From NCBI GenBank assembly GCA_003164755.1, contig PLUB01000052.1, positions 63,996 through 127,995 of the forward strand: 64,000 bases of DNA, read 5' to 3'. Below, in pieces: positions 39,686-50,647 of this stretch (its first letter is position 1; each line of letters begins with the position of its first letter). The stretch is from Methanosarcina sp. Lineage in GTDB: Archaea > Halobacteriota > Methanosarcinia > Methanosarcinales > Methanosarcinaceae. The translations under genes and the position numbers were made by a program. Under the pieces are notes generated by a model, which saw only the letters and a program-made list of their open reading frames with translations, did not search any database and was not told where the DNA came from.

Positions 39686-40566
39686 CATCTGAACCTGCGA
39701 GTAAATGTCATAAGACATGTATAAGTTTTGCGATGACTTTCACGATTCCCTAAATTAACAATATTTCTTAAGTTTTTTTATGTACCCTACATCCTGTTGG
39801 TGTTAATACATATAGAATTTGTTTGCTTGTTTGCCTACTTATTCATTGAAAGTTAGATTAATTTTTAAGCTACTGTATGTTGAGAAAATAGATTGCATTC
39901 TTTTGTACATATGTGGAAAGTGACAAGAGATGTATTTTTAAGAAAAATGTATATCTCCTGAATGTAGTTTATCTGGCTCTTTTAGCAGCTTTATATTATT
40001 GAAGATTCCTCTAAAGTTAAAACTAACAGGAAAATTCATGTCCTTGCAGAGCAAAAATACTGTTATATTAAGAGCAACTGAAAGTATTAATACTAGCAAA
40101 ATCTGACAGTATAACTGGAAATCTTAAATAATACTATTGTGGTTATCGGATGCATTAGGAGGGTTGTCTGGAATTCTTAGCCTTAAAAGACATGAAAAAA
40201 TTGAAACCATCACATAATGGTATGTAAACTCAGGTTGGAAGTGTCGGTGAATTATACCTAGGAACCTAAAAGTTACTTGTTGCTTCACATGCAATAACAC
40301 CACATTTTTCTGATGTAACCCAACTTTTAAGAGCTAAAATTCAGTCATCATTTTTCTCGAAAAGTTGCTGCTGTTTTTCATCGGATATACTGAGGGTAGT
40401 AGCAAGGAAAAAATATTTGTTAATGTCTAAACTACAAGACATGGTTACCATTTTTGCCAATTTAAAGCACCAATTTATTGTCATTGAAATTGCCTAAGAG
40501 ATCAATTTGGCATCCGTGATAAAAGCCACATTGAGCCTCAGATGGGAATTCGCTCATTGTTTTTTA

Positions 40567-40705
40567 GACGGTTTTGAAAAACCAAAATTAGAACAAAATT
40601 CCTTCCCAAAATAAAATGGAGCCAATGTTCAAAGGATATTAAGGTGGAGCATACTTTTATCTATCTGAGCCTGTAATTTAAATGATTTCATATTTGTTTC
40701 GAGTG
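40567..40705 (+). repeat. Dispersed ~140-bp intergenic repeat, copy 2
   Basis: Begins ACGGTTTTGAAAAACCAAAA and matches 18604-18740 throughout, including TAGAACAAAATTCCTTCCCA, ATACTTTTATCTATCTGAGC and TATTTGTTTCG. Same orientation as copy 1; flanking genes differ. Confidence 0.6.
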
Positions 40706-40896
40706 AATCTATTAAAAGTGATTAAAATTTATATCCAAAAGTGGGGAAATTTGAACCGATAAAAATGGTAAAAATTAAACGGCTGTTGACAATTCTTCTG
40801 ATAGCATAATAAAGAAAGCAAGAAAATAAAGTTTATGGAACGGATTATATGTAATATGTGCATAATTAAGGTGGGAATTGAATTTTAATATGAATA

Positions 40897-41012
40897 GGAC
40901 TTACTTAGTTTAAGGATTAAATAAAGTACATATGCCTCTCAATAATCATTTAGATTTAGACGATTAAGTGCTTAATCTTGCCATTTTTTTTTCAATTCAA
41001 TTGCGTAAGTCT
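40897..41012 (+). mobile_element. MITE-like element family B, copy 1 (116 bp)
   Basis: Ends GGACTTACTTAGTT and AATTGCGTAAGTCT form imperfect terminal inverted repeats, with TA on both sides as a possible 2-bp target duplication. No coding frame. Related copies of 114 and 115 bp are at 44181-44294 and 56389-56503. Confidence 0.6.
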
Positions 41013-41194
41013 TACTAAAATAGGCATTCAAATAAATATTGCATTTCGCCATCTAAATAATGGGTACTATATTTTCAAATATGTGGTTAATGCTGCATAA
41101 CCTATAAAGGTAACTATGAATTTCAATTCCTCAGACAATTATCATTAACGGACGAAGACAAAGTTCTATGATATAAATCCCAATTGGTGATTTT

Positions 41195-42451
41195 ATGCTC
41201 CAAAAAGACGATGAACTAAATGAAGAAGAGGAACTTCTTTTAAAGAAAGTCCTTGATGGGGATATAGCTTTTCGCAAGATTGAAGAGTTTGCAGATCCAC
41301 TAACGGCGGTAAAACTTCGGAGGCTTGCAATACAGAAGTTTACAAAACTAGAATTCGAGCATATCCAAAATTTTTCCCTTGATGTTGAGACTGCAAAAAT
41401 GAAGAATATTGAAAATATGATAGGTGCAGTTCAAGTTCCTCTTGGAGTTGCTGGTCTTTTAAAAATTAATGGAGAATATGCAAACGCTGAATATTATATC
41501 CCTCTTGCCACAACTGAAGGGGGTCTTGTTGCCAGTGTAAATCGGGGCTGCTCAGTCATCACAAAGTCAGGGGGAGCAAATGTAAGGATTTTTGAAGACG
41601 AGATGACCAGGGCACCTGTTTTTAAGCTTGATAGCATAGAAAGGACTAAAAAATTTTATGAGTGGGTAAAGCGTCCTGAAATTTTCGACCAAATGAAAAA
41701 AATTGCTGAAAAGACTACTCGTTTTGGAAAGCTAATTGCTGTAAAGCCCTTCGTGACAGGTACTTATGTGTACCTTAGATTCTCATACGATACAAAAGAT
41801 GCCATGGGTATGAACATGGTGACTATAGCTACTGACGCAGTACTACATCTAATAGAAGACGAATTTGGAGCACAGGCTATTACCCTTTCAGGAAACATGT
41901 GTGCAGATAAAAAACCGGCCTCTATAAGTACAATTCTTGGAAGAGGAAAGACCGTTGTGGCTGAAGTTACTATTCCAAAAGAAATCATCAAGGAATCCTT
42001 GAAATGCACATCAGATGCCATTTTTGAGGTAAACTACAGCAAAAACCTTTTAGGTTCTGCAAGAGCAGGATCACTTGGCTTCAATGCCCATGCTGCGAAT
42101 ATTGTAGCTGCCATTTACATAGCCTGTGGACAGGATGCAGCTCATGTTGTTGAAGGCAGCACTGCGATTACGAGCATGGAACTAACGAAGTATGAAGAAA
42201 TTCACTGCTCTGTTACCTTGCCTACTCTACCTGTGGGAACTGTAGGAGGGGGTACTAGCCTTGGAACTCAGAGAGATTGCCTTAATATTCTTGATGTTTC
42301 AGGGGCAGGAGAAATTCCTGGAGCTAATTCTCGGAAATTTGCAGAGATAGTAGCTTCTGCTGTGCTTGCAGGAGAAATTTCCCTCATCGGAGCTCAGGCT
42401 GCCGGACACTTGGCCCGAGCTCATGCCCAACTAGGCCGTGGGAAGTTCTAA
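41195..42451 (+). CDS. hmgA: Hydroxymethylglutaryl-CoA reductase (class I)
   Basis: Reduces HMG-CoA to mevalonate, the committed step toward archaeal isoprenoid lipids. The 418-residue protein has ENMIGAVQVPLGVAG (substrate site), TTEGGLVASVNRGC with the catalytic glutamate, DAMGMNMVTIATDAV with the NADPH-binding signature, GNMCADKKPASIS with the catalytic lysine, and a late histidine in AAGHLARAHAQ. Length and motifs match the archaeal soluble class I enzyme, with no membrane domain. ATG 41195 is preceded by GGTGAT. Confidence 0.97.
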   Translation: MLQKDDELNEEEELLLKKVLDGDIAFRKIEEFADPLTAVKLRRLAIQKFTKLEFEHIQNFSLDVETAKMKNIENMIGAVQVPLGVAGLLKINGEYANAEYYIPLATTEGGLVASVNRGCSVITKSGGANVRIFEDEMTRAPVFKLDSIERTKKFYEWVKRPEIFDQMKKIAEKTTRFGKLIAVKPFVTGTYVYLRFSYDTKDAMGMNMVTIATDAVLHLIEDEFGAQAITLSGNMCADKKPASISTILGRGKTVVAEVTIPKEIIKESLKCTSDAIFEVNYSKNLLGSARAGSLGFNAHAANIVAAIYIACGQDAAHVVEGSTAITSMELTKYEEIHCSVTLPTLPVGTVGGGTSLGTQRDCLNILDVSGAGEIPGANSRKFAEIVASAVLAGEISLIGAQAAGHLARAHAQLGRGKF

Positions 42452-43007
42452 AACAATGGATTGATACTTTGGATTGCTAACTGATCAAAGAGAAACAAAC
42501 ATGGTTAATAGCCGATATTTAATTCGAATCAGCCAACCTAAATTTGCTCATTAAATCGTGGTAAAGCTGGCTATAATATTGTTTTTCTCAGGCTGAATAG
42601 CTACTTTTTTCATTTATTTAATTAAGAAATTCGCAAACCTGGTAATTGGTTAGCTTTGAAAGTGAAATTTCGCTGAAATTTTCTGAGAGCCAATTACAAA
42701 AAAGAAGACTGCCTTCTATAAATTATCCCTTTTCTGTTGGGTATCCTTGAGACTCTAAAAGATCTTGATCTTGCAGGGATATTCTTTATCAGGAGCCTAG
42801 AACAAAATGGAGCGAAGCGAAGTTTAGGGAGGAGTAGTTAACTCTCTCAATTATGAATTGAGGCTAATCATACGAAAATTATCAAAAGGCTTTCAGAATA
42901 TACTTCTAAAAAATGATCTATTTTAATGCAGATCAAATATATGCCAACTATCTTATATATATCTTTAAAATCTAATATATTATTCAAATTCGCTTGAGGA
43001 ATTGGAA
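42452..43007. other. Intergenic
   Basis: 556 bp. It contains a GGGAGGAGTAG string at about 42828, resembling one at 24453, and AT-rich sequence with ATATATA runs at 42953-42962 that could serve as a TATA box for the Fe-S gene about 45 bp downstream. No gene was seen. Confidence 0.4.
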
Positions 43008-44096
43008 ATGGAAGAATTATCCAAAGAATCGAAGATTGTAGAACTGACCGAAACCCTAAAAGAAATGGCTCTGATCCTTGGAGCCTTTAAAGTAGGTATT
43101 GCTACTACTGAAACCCTTTTAGGCGGTCCTCCTTCTGCAGATCTGACTTATGTGCTACCAGAAGCAAAATCTGCTGTCTGTTTTGCCCTAGCTTTTGATC
43201 AGAACCTTATAGATCCTTATTTCAGAAAAATGGATCATGAATCCCTTGAAACTAATAAGGTACGAATCACTACCCTTGCCAATGGTATATCCCTTGAGAT
43301 AGCAGATTTCTTGCAGCAATCTGGATACAAAGCTGTCCCTCAGTCTGCAAATTTCGTTTACCGAAGGGATACAGAAAATTGGCTGCTTGATATGCATCCT
43401 CCCATTTCTCACAGGTATCTGGCAGTACGCTCTGGAATAGGGTATTTAGGATATTCAGGAAATATTATTACAAAGGAATATGGATCCGCGATTGTCTTGG
43501 CCTCAGTAGTTACGGACGCGGAACTTATCCCCACAGACTCCTTGCCAGAAGAAGAAAACTACTGCGACGAATGCAAGCTCTGCCTTTCGGTATGTTCATC
43601 TGGATATGTGGACCCGGTTGAGAAAGTCACTGTAACCCTTGGAGGAAAGGAGTTTAGTTATGGAAAGCGAAGAAGCAATAGTCGCTGTTTTCTTGTATGT
43701 GGGGGACTTACAGGTCTGAACGCCTCAAGAAAATGGTCTACCTGGTCTCCGGCGCGCTTTAAAATTCCCGAAAAAGATGAAGATTTCATTGCTGCAATAC
43801 CTACTGCTACCCAAGCATACCTTGAAAGACCGAAGTTCAAAGGTGGATTTTTTATATGCCTAATCCCAGGGTCCAGGATGGAATATACATGTTCTAATTG
43901 CCATTTAGTCTGTCACCCTGACAAAAAAGTTCGAAATGCAAGATACAAGATGCTCATAGAAAGCGGAGTGGTTATACAGGAACCAGATGGAACCCGTAGA
44001 GTCGTATCTCCGGAAGAAGCAAAAGAGTATCTCAAATCCATGCCTATGGAAAGAAGAAAACTGTATGAATCTATTCCAGAGGAAAAATCGGTCTAG
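43008..44096 (+). CDS. Iron-sulfur protein related to epoxyqueuosine reductase (QueG-like)
   Basis: The frame opens at TTG 43002, but GAGGA at 42996-43000 fits ATG 43008, giving 362 residues (MEELSKESKIVE). The N-terminal half resembles the cobalamin-binding QueG/reductive-dehalogenase fold (EAKSAVCFALAFDQNL, HRYLAVRSGIGYLGYSGNII). The middle has the cluster motif CDECKLCLSVC and a later CSNCHLVCHPD, consistent with one or two 4Fe-4S clusters. True QueG has tandem CxxCxxCxxxCP motifs; here the pattern departs (CSSGYV, no CP) and archaea generally lack queuosine. The function is therefore probably different and unknown. It stands alone. Confidence 0.75.
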   Translation: MEELSKESKIVELTETLKEMALILGAFKVGIATTETLLGGPPSADLTYVLPEAKSAVCFALAFDQNLIDPYFRKMDHESLETNKVRITTLANGISLEIADFLQQSGYKAVPQSANFVYRRDTENWLLDMHPPISHRYLAVRSGIGYLGYSGNIITKEYGSAIVLASVVTDAELIPTDSLPEEENYCDECKLCLSVCSSGYVDPVEKVTVTLGGKEFSYGKRRSNSRCFLVCGGLTGLNASRKWSTWSPARFKIPEKDEDFIAAIPTATQAYLERPKFKGGFFICLIPGSRMEYTCSNCHLVCHPDKKVRNARYKMLIESGVVIQEPDGTRRVVSPEEAKEYLKSMPMERRKLYESIPEEKSV

Positions 44097-44180
44097 AAAA
44101 CAGGAAAAATTATTTCACGTAAAATCAAATTTGGATTTTCCTTTTTAAGGTAATCAAAAATTATAAGGTCAAACTCTTTA

Positions 44181-44294
44181 GAACTTACGCAGTTGAACTA
44201 AAAAATCAATTGCATTGGGCCTATAAATGTCTAAATTGGGGGATATAAATCACAATTTTTATTGTGCTTGATTTTGCACCTAAGTGCGTAAGTC
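44181..44294 (+). mobile_element. MITE-like element family B, copy 2 (114 bp)
   Basis: Left end GAACTTACGCAGTTGAAC and right end ACCTAAGTGCGTAAGTCC are inverted repeats of the family. TA precedes the left end. It ends seven bases before the stop codon of the minus-strand remnant at 44301. No coding content. Confidence 0.6.
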
Positions 44295-44300
44295 CCAACT

Positions 44301-44612
44301 TTATGAATAATAGTGGGCAAATAGGCTAACAAATTCTATATCTGTATACATCTGCAGAATGTCGGTTATATCGATCATAAGGGTATCTCTTAAATCGACT
44401 AGGACATTCCTTTCTCTCCCAGCCAGAGTGACAGTGATAAGATGTAATGAAGAATAAACACCTTGAAATTTTTTCCAAAAATAGCTTATTTGATTTAGCT
44501 CCAATTTCCTTTGCCCAGTGATCTTCTTCAAGATTAGATTGCTAAGATCCAGCTTGATAACTGTACCATCTTTGAAGCTATATGAAGAGAATAGACAATC
44601 AAAATATCCGGT
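44301..44612 (-). pseudogene. C-terminal remnant of an unidentified protein
   Basis: An open minus-strand stretch reads ETGYFDCLFSSYSFKDGTVI, KLDLSNLILKKITGQRKLEL, NQISYFWKKFQGVYSSLHLI, TVTLAGRERNVLVDLRDTLM and IDITDILQMYTDIEFVSLFA, then a stop. It lacks a plausible start (a TAG lies in frame upstream). A short related piece (YDILQMRTYIKF) is at 15475-15540. The family is unknown to me. Confidence 0.45.
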
Positions 44613-45140
44613 TTCAATGGATTTGTGCTATCCAGCATTCATCCACGATCTCCCGAACAAAAGTATTCATATAAATATGAATGTTTCATTGCATAACTTA
44701 TTCCAAGATATATATGGATATATATAGTATCTCATATCAGTAGTTTTGGATATAAGATCAATTTTAAAAGGTACACAATTTTTTAATATTTTTTCACATC
44801 AATAAACATAAGAATTACACTGATGGTCTATCTGATATGCTTCATTCTATTTTTTACGGTTAGTCTCTCACTGAAGCTGGATTCAAGCTTTCCATGATTA
44901 TAATATTCTACTAAAATTACAGAATGTCTTCATGTGACGAAAAGAGCAATATTACTTATATATAAGCTATTCTCCTTGAGCGAGCAAAGTGAGCGAAAAG
45001 GATTCATGCTACCAGAAACGGAACTTCTGTATGAAATCTGTTGTTTCAACAAATACATTAATAATGAGTTATGATTATTCACTTACGCTTCAGCTTCACT
45101 TTTACATCTCATTTAATTTGTCCTTAATCAAGGTGAATTT
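44613..45140. other. Intergenic upstream of aspS
   Basis: AT-rich, with a TTATATATAA TATA-like element at about 44955. A small GAGCGAGCAAAGTGAGCGAA string follows near 44978. AAGGTGA at 45130-45136 serves aspS. No gene was seen. Confidence 0.4.
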
Positions 45141-46475
45141 ATGTCTTTAGCAAATCTTAGAACACATTACACAGCCGATATCAATCCTGAAAAAATAGCA
45201 GCTGGCCAGAAAATCACTCTTGCAGGCTGGGTCCATGAGGTCCGAGACCTAGGTGGAATCTGCTTTATAGTGATCAGGGACAGGGAAGGGAAGGCTCAAG
45301 TTACATTGGTAAAGAAAAAAGTTGATAAAGATTTATTTGATGCTGCAAGGAAACTTATTCGCGAATCAGTAATCACAGTAATCGGATCTGTCAAGTTTGA
45401 AGACAAAGCTCCAAACGGGTATGAACTACTTCCTGATGAGATTCGTGTCCTAAATATCGCAGGATCTCCACTACCAATGGACACAACTGGTAAAGTTGAA
45501 GCTGAACTGGACACAAGGCTTGACTCCCGTTTTATAGATTTACGAAGAGATGGGACAACTGCGGTTTTCAAGATAAGACACCAGGTTCTTCAAGCTAGCA
45601 GGGAATACTTCATAAAACATAAATTTATCGAAACCTCAACTCCAAAGGTTGTGGCAACGGCAACAGAAGGTGGAACTGCACTTTTTCCGATCACCTATTT
45701 TGACAGAGAAGCTTTTCTGAACCAGAGCCCTCAGCTTTTCAAGCAAATACTCATGAGCGGTGGTTTTGACAGGGTCTTTGAGATCGGCCCGATCTTCAGG
45801 GCAGAAGAACATGATACTCGCAGGCATTTGAACGAAGCCACCTCTATAGACGTTGAAGTTAGCTTTGCAGATCATTTCGATGTAATGGAAATTCTGGAAA
45901 ACTTAGTGACTTATATCTACAGCAGTGTTATCGAAAACTGTCAATATTCTCTTGAAGTCCTAGGAGTCGAACTAAAGGTTCCGAAGATACCTTTCCTGAA
46001 GCTTACCTACGATGAAGTAATAGAGATCATTAATGCTAAGTCTGGAGAAAAAATGCACTGGAAAGATGATATTGGCACTCTAGGAGAGCATATTGTAGGC
46101 GATTATGTCTACGAGACCACAGGAGAGTCCCACTATTTTATCATTGACTGGCCTACGGAGATTAAACCATTCTATGTCATGCCACATGAGGACAGGCCCG
46201 AGTTAAGCAAATCATTTGATATGATGCATCGCACAATGGAACTTTCCTCAGGAGCTCAGCGTATTCATATCCCTGATTTGCTTAAGAGCCGAATCGAATC
46301 TCAGGGCATGAATCCTGACAACTTTGAGTTTTATCTTAAGGCTTTCGAATATGGCATGCCTCCACATGCTGGTTGGGGTCTGGGTTGTGAACGATTTGTT
46401 ATGACCATGCTTGGAACAGACAACATAAGGGATACCGTGCTCTTTCCTAGAGACAGGAGAAGACTTTCTCCCTGA
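45141..46475 (+). CDS. aspS: Aspartate-tRNA ligase (archaeal type)
   Basis: Charges tRNA-Asp. The 444-residue class II synthetase has an N-terminal OB-fold anticodon-binding domain (about 1-105, [20 protein letters not shown]). Motif 1 lies near VLQASREYF, motif 2 is [19 protein letters not shown], and motif 3 is [15 protein letters not shown]. The short form without the bacterial GAD insertion is the archaeal/eukaryotic type. Whether it is discriminating or also makes Asp-tRNA-Asn cannot be decided here. ATG 45141 follows AAGGTGA. rpiA follows 87 bp downstream. Confidence 0.97.
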   Translation: MSLANLRTHYTADINPEKIAAGQKITLAGWVHEVRDLGGICFIVIRDREGKAQVTLVKKKVDKDLFDAARKLIRESVITVIGSVKFEDKAPNGYELLPDEIRVLNIAGSPLPMDTTGKVEAELDTRLDSRFIDLRRDGTTAVFKIRHQVLQASREYFIKHKFIETSTPKVVATATEGGTALFPITYFDREAFLNQSPQLFKQILMSGGFDRVFEIGPIFRAEEHDTRRHLNEATSIDVEVSFADHFDVMEILENLVTYIYSSVIENCQYSLEVLGVELKVPKIPFLKLTYDEVIEIINAKSGEKMHWKDDIGTLGEHIVGDYVYETTGESHYFIIDWPTEIKPFYVMPHEDRPELSKSFDMMHRTMELSSGAQRIHIPDLLKSRIESQGMNPDNFEFYLKAFEYGMPPHAGWGLGCERFVMTMLGTDNIRDTVLFPRDRRRLSP

Positions 46476-46562
46476 GATCCTTAATTTAGAATTTTGAACA
46501 ATTTTTTAATCTTAAGATTTTTATAATTCTTTTCTCAATATTTGAACCTTAAGGGAATACAT

Positions 46563-47261
46563 ATGGACGAAAGAAATCTATTAACTGACTCCGTGGAAAA
46601 ACGTGCAGTTGGCATTGCAGCATCGCTAGTAGTAAAATCAGGAATGGTTGTGGGGCTCGGGACAGGCTCAACAGTTGCGAATACTATAAGAGAGCTCGGT
46701 AGGCGAATCTGTGAAGAGGGACTCGAGATCCTTGGTGTTGTTACATCTTATCAGTCCGAAATGCTTGCAATAGAAGCCGGCATTCCTCTGACTACCCTTG
46801 CCCAGCATCCTGAAGTGGATCTTGCTATTGATGGAGCTGACCAGATTGATTCAAATCTTTACGCGATCAAAGGTAAAGGAGCAGCTCATACAAGGGAAAA
46901 AATAGTCTCACTTTCAGCAAAACATTTTCTTGTTGTAGTTGACGACTCAAAAACGAGTTTGCATCTTAATAAGGCTGTACCAGTAGAAGTCCTGCCCTTT
47001 GCAAAAGAACTTGTGATGAAAAATATATTTAATATGGGGGGGAAGCCCGAGTTGAGACTTGCTCTGAGAAAAGATGGGCCGGTGGTAACTGACAATGGAA
47101 ACTTTGTACTCGATTCTAGATTTGGTATAATAAATGATCCTGAAAGTCTTGCTCTCCAACTATCTTTAATTCCTGGAGTTGTGGAGCATGGAATTTTTTC
47201 CAATGTAAATGATCTTTATATAGGGAAAAAAGATGGATCAGTGAATATAGTCCGGAAATAA
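46563..47261 (+). CDS. rpiA: Ribose-5-phosphate isomerase A
   Basis: Interconverts ribose 5-phosphate and ribulose 5-phosphate. The frame opens at TTG 46542, but AAGGGA at about 46551-46556 points to ATG 46563, giving 232 residues ([16 protein letters not shown]). [16 protein letters not shown] binds phosphate. [11 protein letters not shown] carries the acidic residues, and [15 protein letters not shown] the catalytic glutamate and lysine. Normal length. Confidence 0.96.
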   Translation: MDERNLLTDSVEKRAVGIAASLVVKSGMVVGLGTGSTVANTIRELGRRICEEGLEILGVVTSYQSEMLAIEAGIPLTTLAQHPEVDLAIDGADQIDSNLYAIKGKGAAHTREKIVSLSAKHFLVVVDDSKTSLHLNKAVPVEVLPFAKELVMKNIFNMGGKPELRLALRKDGPVVTDNGNFVLDSRFGIINDPESLALQLSLIPGVVEHGIFSNVNDLYIGKKDGSVNIVRK

Positions 47262-47605
47262 TGAATCCAAATCTTGGATAGTAACGCATAATCATGTGGC
47301 TATCAAACTGTTCTATAGTTCTTGAGGAGAAATACTTATAGGAAAAATAAAATCGTAGAGGAATAGTTTTTGTTATCTTTCAGAATGTAATGAGGAAATA
47401 TATTTTTATACTTAAGGATTGGTATTTATAATCGGTATGTTTTTATAGAAGTATTATCAGTAATTCCTGAGTAAATACTGCTTTGTATCAGCCAATCATT
47501 AAGTCACGTTTTCATGTTGATCTCCTGCTAAAATTGACCACAAGTCAGAACGACTTCAAATTAAGTTCTTTAATATACACTATATTTTAAGGAGGTTTTG
47601 TCTAG
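47262..47605. other. Thermosome upstream region
   Basis: 344 bp leader. The strong Shine-Dalgarno AAGGAGGTT is at 47589-47597, nine bases before the ATG. TATA-like runs occur at about 47402-47411 and 47425-47432. Heat-shock control is likely for the family but no specific operator was recognised. Confidence 0.4.
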
Positions 47606-49249
47606 ATGGAAAAAAGTGCCCAACCAATCATAATAATAGATCCCAGAAAAGAGCAGACTAAGGGGAAAGAAGCGCTTAGTATGAATATTGCGGCTGCAAA
47701 GGCAGTGGCAAAAATAGTCAAAAGTACGCTAGGGCCGGGTGGTATGGACAAAATGCTTGTCAACCCTATTGGAGATATAACAATCACAAACGATGGTGCT
47801 ACTATCTTGCATGAGATGTCCATCGAGCATCCGGCAGCCAAGATGGTGGTTGAGGTTGCTCAGTCACTTGAAAGTTCAGCAGGTGATGGAACTACAAGTG
47901 CTGTTGTATTCACAGGTTCCTTGCTGGAAAAAGCAGAAACCCTTATTGACAATGGGGTTCACCCGACAATGGTTATCAAAGGATACAATCTCGCAGCTGA
48001 TAAGGCCATTGAGATTTTAGAGAATCTAGCGATCTCAGTTGGTGAGGGTGAAAAGAAAATGCTTGTAAAGGTTGCTAAAACCTCCATTACAGGTAAGGCT
48101 TCCGAAAAATACAATATATTGATTGCGAATCTCTGCGTAGATGCAGTTCTTGCTATACACGAGAAAGGAAAAGCCGACCTTAAACGCATTATTCTCACGA
48201 AAGATATAGGTCATACCATTGATGAGACGGAATTTGTGGAAGGTATTGTAATTGATAAAGTTGCCCTGGAGAAAGATTTCCCTCTCAAAATCCAGAATCC
48301 AAATATCGCACTTATAGATGCTCCGATGGAGATCGGCAAAACTACAAACAAAGCAAAACTTCAGATCAACACGGCAGTGGATTTTGAGAATTTCATAGTA
48401 CAAGAGAATGCGGCTCTTTTAGAAATGGCAGACTATATCATTAGGGCAGGTGCAAATGCTGTTTTCTGTTCAAAAGGTATGGATGATAAAATTGCAGCTT
48501 ACTTACAAAACAGAGGAATTTATGCCACTCGCAGGGTCAAGAGTGAGGATATGCAACATCTTGCCGATGCCACAAACGGAAGACTCGTAAGAAATATCAA
48601 GGAACTCACAGAAAAAGAACTTGGGCACGCAGGACTCCTTGAACAGGATCGCGATGGAGACCAGGGGAAAACATATTTGAGATATTGTAAGGGTGCCAAA
48701 TCCGTATCAATTGTCATCCGAGGTGAAACCGAACATGTTGTTGATAATGTGGAGCGTGCAATTGACGATGCACTCAAAGTAGCGAAATGCGTTGTAGAAG
48801 ACGGAAAGGTCGTTCCAGGCGGTGGGGCTTCGGAAATAGAAGTTGCGCTTAAGCTTCGCTCATATGCCGCTAGCATAGGCGGACGTGAGCAGATGGCGAT
48901 TCTGGCATTTGCAGACGCCCTTGAAGAAATTCCGAGGACAATTGCCAAAAATGCAGGCTTAGACACAATAAACTCTATCGTGAACCTCAGGGCAAAGCAC
49001 GCAGAAAACGAAAGTGCAGGCTTAAACGTTCAAACAGGTATTGTAGAAGATATGCTCGAAAGAGGTATTGTTGATCCACTCAGAGTGAAGGTAGAGTCCA
49101 TTAAAGCCGGTTCCGAAGCTGCGGAAATGATACTCCATGTGGACGATGTTCTCAGTGCCAAGAGTTCGTCCATGCCTGATGTCAAACCAGAACATATGGC
49201 CAGTACTTATGATGGCATGTCAGCTCCTCAACTTAACATGCGTAGGTAA
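47606..49249 (+). CDS. thsA: Thermosome subunit (group II chaperonin)
   Basis: Subunit of the archaeal double-ring ATP-dependent folding chamber. The 547-residue protein has the nucleotide-binding motifs [19 protein letters not shown] and [10 protein letters not shown] near the N-terminus, the apical domain in the middle, and [14 protein letters not shown] plus DPLRVK near the end. The C-terminus is APQLNMRR, without the Gly-Met-rich tail of many thermosomes. A strong Shine-Dalgarno fits ATG 47606. Methanosarcina genomes usually encode several subunits, so the paralogue number (thsA, B or C) is uncertain. Confidence 0.95.
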   Translation: MEKSAQPIIIIDPRKEQTKGKEALSMNIAAAKAVAKIVKSTLGPGGMDKMLVNPIGDITITNDGATILHEMSIEHPAAKMVVEVAQSLESSAGDGTTSAVVFTGSLLEKAETLIDNGVHPTMVIKGYNLAADKAIEILENLAISVGEGEKKMLVKVAKTSITGKASEKYNILIANLCVDAVLAIHEKGKADLKRIILTKDIGHTIDETEFVEGIVIDKVALEKDFPLKIQNPNIALIDAPMEIGKTTNKAKLQINTAVDFENFIVQENAALLEMADYIIRAGANAVFCSKGMDDKIAAYLQNRGIYATRRVKSEDMQHLADATNGRLVRNIKELTEKELGHAGLLEQDRDGDQGKTYLRYCKGAKSVSIVIRGETEHVVDNVERAIDDALKVAKCVVEDGKVVPGGGASEIEVALKLRSYAASIGGREQMAILAFADALEEIPRTIAKNAGLDTINSIVNLRAKHAENESAGLNVQTGIVEDMLERGIVDPLRVKVESIKAGSEAAEMILHVDDVLSAKSSSMPDVKPEHMASTYDGMSAPQLNMRR

Positions 49250-49970
49250 ATCTGAGTTTTTGGATCATTAGGTTATAATAATCCGAGATACAATAAGAGA
49301 AGGAAAGATGGAGTTTTATCCTGGAGTTCCTGTTTTATAATTGTTTTATTACTATTTTTTTTTTGATTTATATTTTTTGGCAACTATTTCTCAAAGAAAT
49401 ACAATATCGATACCCATATCTACCAAGATTCAGGAGCAAATTTTCTGTGGGCTGATTTTATTTAACTATAAGATATTGATAATGGTTTTTATTTTTTCCA
49501 TCAATTAATCATCAGAAGTATCTTATTGCATTAAAATAAATATTCTCACCGGATTTTTGGAAATCCTAATAGTTATCAGCAGAAGCTAGATTATTTTTTA
49601 ATCTTCTGTAATATTAGTAAAATAGATGGCTTTCTTTATAGTACCTCTTTGGAAATCGGGTATGAATTATTTAATGAAATTTTATCAAAAAAGAAATTTA
49701 GTGGCAGTGTGTATAATTTTCTGTAAAACAACAGAGTCATAGATTCAATGTCATTAATATTCAAAAAGATCGGGAAATGAGTATATACTATGCTGAAATG
49801 TAACTTTTTTATACATAAATTGTAAAGTAAAATCTATGTATATTCTCAACATCAACTTTCCATTACAATTTTTTGCACTATACCTCACTAATAAGCTTAG
49901 AGGTACAGAGAAATGCATACCAATTTACTTTTCTGTTACAAGTTTAATACCAAATGTTGTTTCATTTTCA

Positions 49971-50025
49971 CGATTATAAGGTAGAATACCCCCTACTTTA
50001 TAGGTGGCACTCTACCTTATAATCG
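49971..50025. repeat. Perfect 15-bp inverted repeat with inner stem
   Basis: CGATTATAAGGTAGA at 49971-49985 is the exact reverse complement of TCTACCTTATAATCG at 50011-50025. The spacer can pair again (CCCCCTA with TAGGTGG, one mismatch), giving a long cruciform or RNA hairpin. Related but unpaired text (GCGATTATAACTATATAACT) occurs at about 60198 and (GCGATTTTCACTATATAATT) at about 55700. It lies too far behind thsA to be its terminator. Confidence 0.65.
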
Positions 50026-50488
50026 TAACACTTAATATAATCAATTCGTTGCATATAGATATTATGGAATTTTCACAACTTCAATACATTTGACAATATT
50101 ATGTTTCAAAATTTCCATACCTTCTATTTAAGATTGACACGACTGAACTCATATTTAGTTTTGAAATCATTATCTTTGGATATCAAGCCTCCATATTTTA
50201 TGGATCATCGAAAGCCAGAATCTCAGTTTGTCGTTGCAGTCAATACTTCCATTTAATGGAAGTAGAAATTCATCTATTTTTATCTACTTTATACTTGTGA
50301 TTTTTTTCTGCTTGATTGTCTTTTGAGTGGTTTGTTTATATTTACTCAAAAAAGCCTTAATTTTGTAACAAAATTTATTATAAATCAGAATGGTCAGGAA
50401 AAACCATTCTTATGATAGGTAAATTTGAACCATAATATAAGATCTGTCATGATACCATAACTCTTAGCTGACACTAGAAGATAGGGGA

Positions 50489-50647
50489 TGGAAATTCCCT
50501 GATTGCAAGACAAAACATGGTCGAGACATCAATGCTGTAATTAATATCAAAAAATGTGCTCTCATTGATCAACATCTAATTGGAATTCGACACCCATTAA
50601 ATGCGGGGGATGGGCTTAGGGACTTGTTCTCAAAAGAGAAGGAATGA
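50489..50647 (+). pseudogene. TnpB (IS200/IS605 family) C-terminal remnant
   Basis: Reads WKFPDCKTKHGRDINAVINI followed by KKCALIDQHLIGIRH and GDGLRDLFSKEKE, then TGA. This matches the TnpB end: the last zinc-finger pair (CPDC, here FPDC, first cysteine lost) and the RuvC aspartate in HGRDINAVINI. The sequence behind it (GTTGAGTGGTAGTTCACA) resembles the right end of such elements. Everything upstream is gone. Confidence 0.65.

Larger units (their letters stand above)
39686..41194. other. Intergenic with repeat and MITE-like element
   Basis: About 1.5 kb. It holds repeat copy 2 (40567-40705) and MITE family B copy 1 (40897-41012). A minus-strand fragment near 40560-40350 contains FPSEAQCGFYHGCQIDLLGN, interrupted by stops and not identified. 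No intact gene was seen. GGTGA at 41184 serves hmgA. Confidence 0.45.

Noticed and set aside
48520..48966. 148-codon minus-strand frame inside the thermosome gene
   Set aside because: Antisense shadow with serine-rich composition and no start signal.
49971..50025. Could the inverted repeat be a CRISPR repeat or array edge?
   Set aside because: It occurs once, with no regularly spaced copies and no cas genes in the window.
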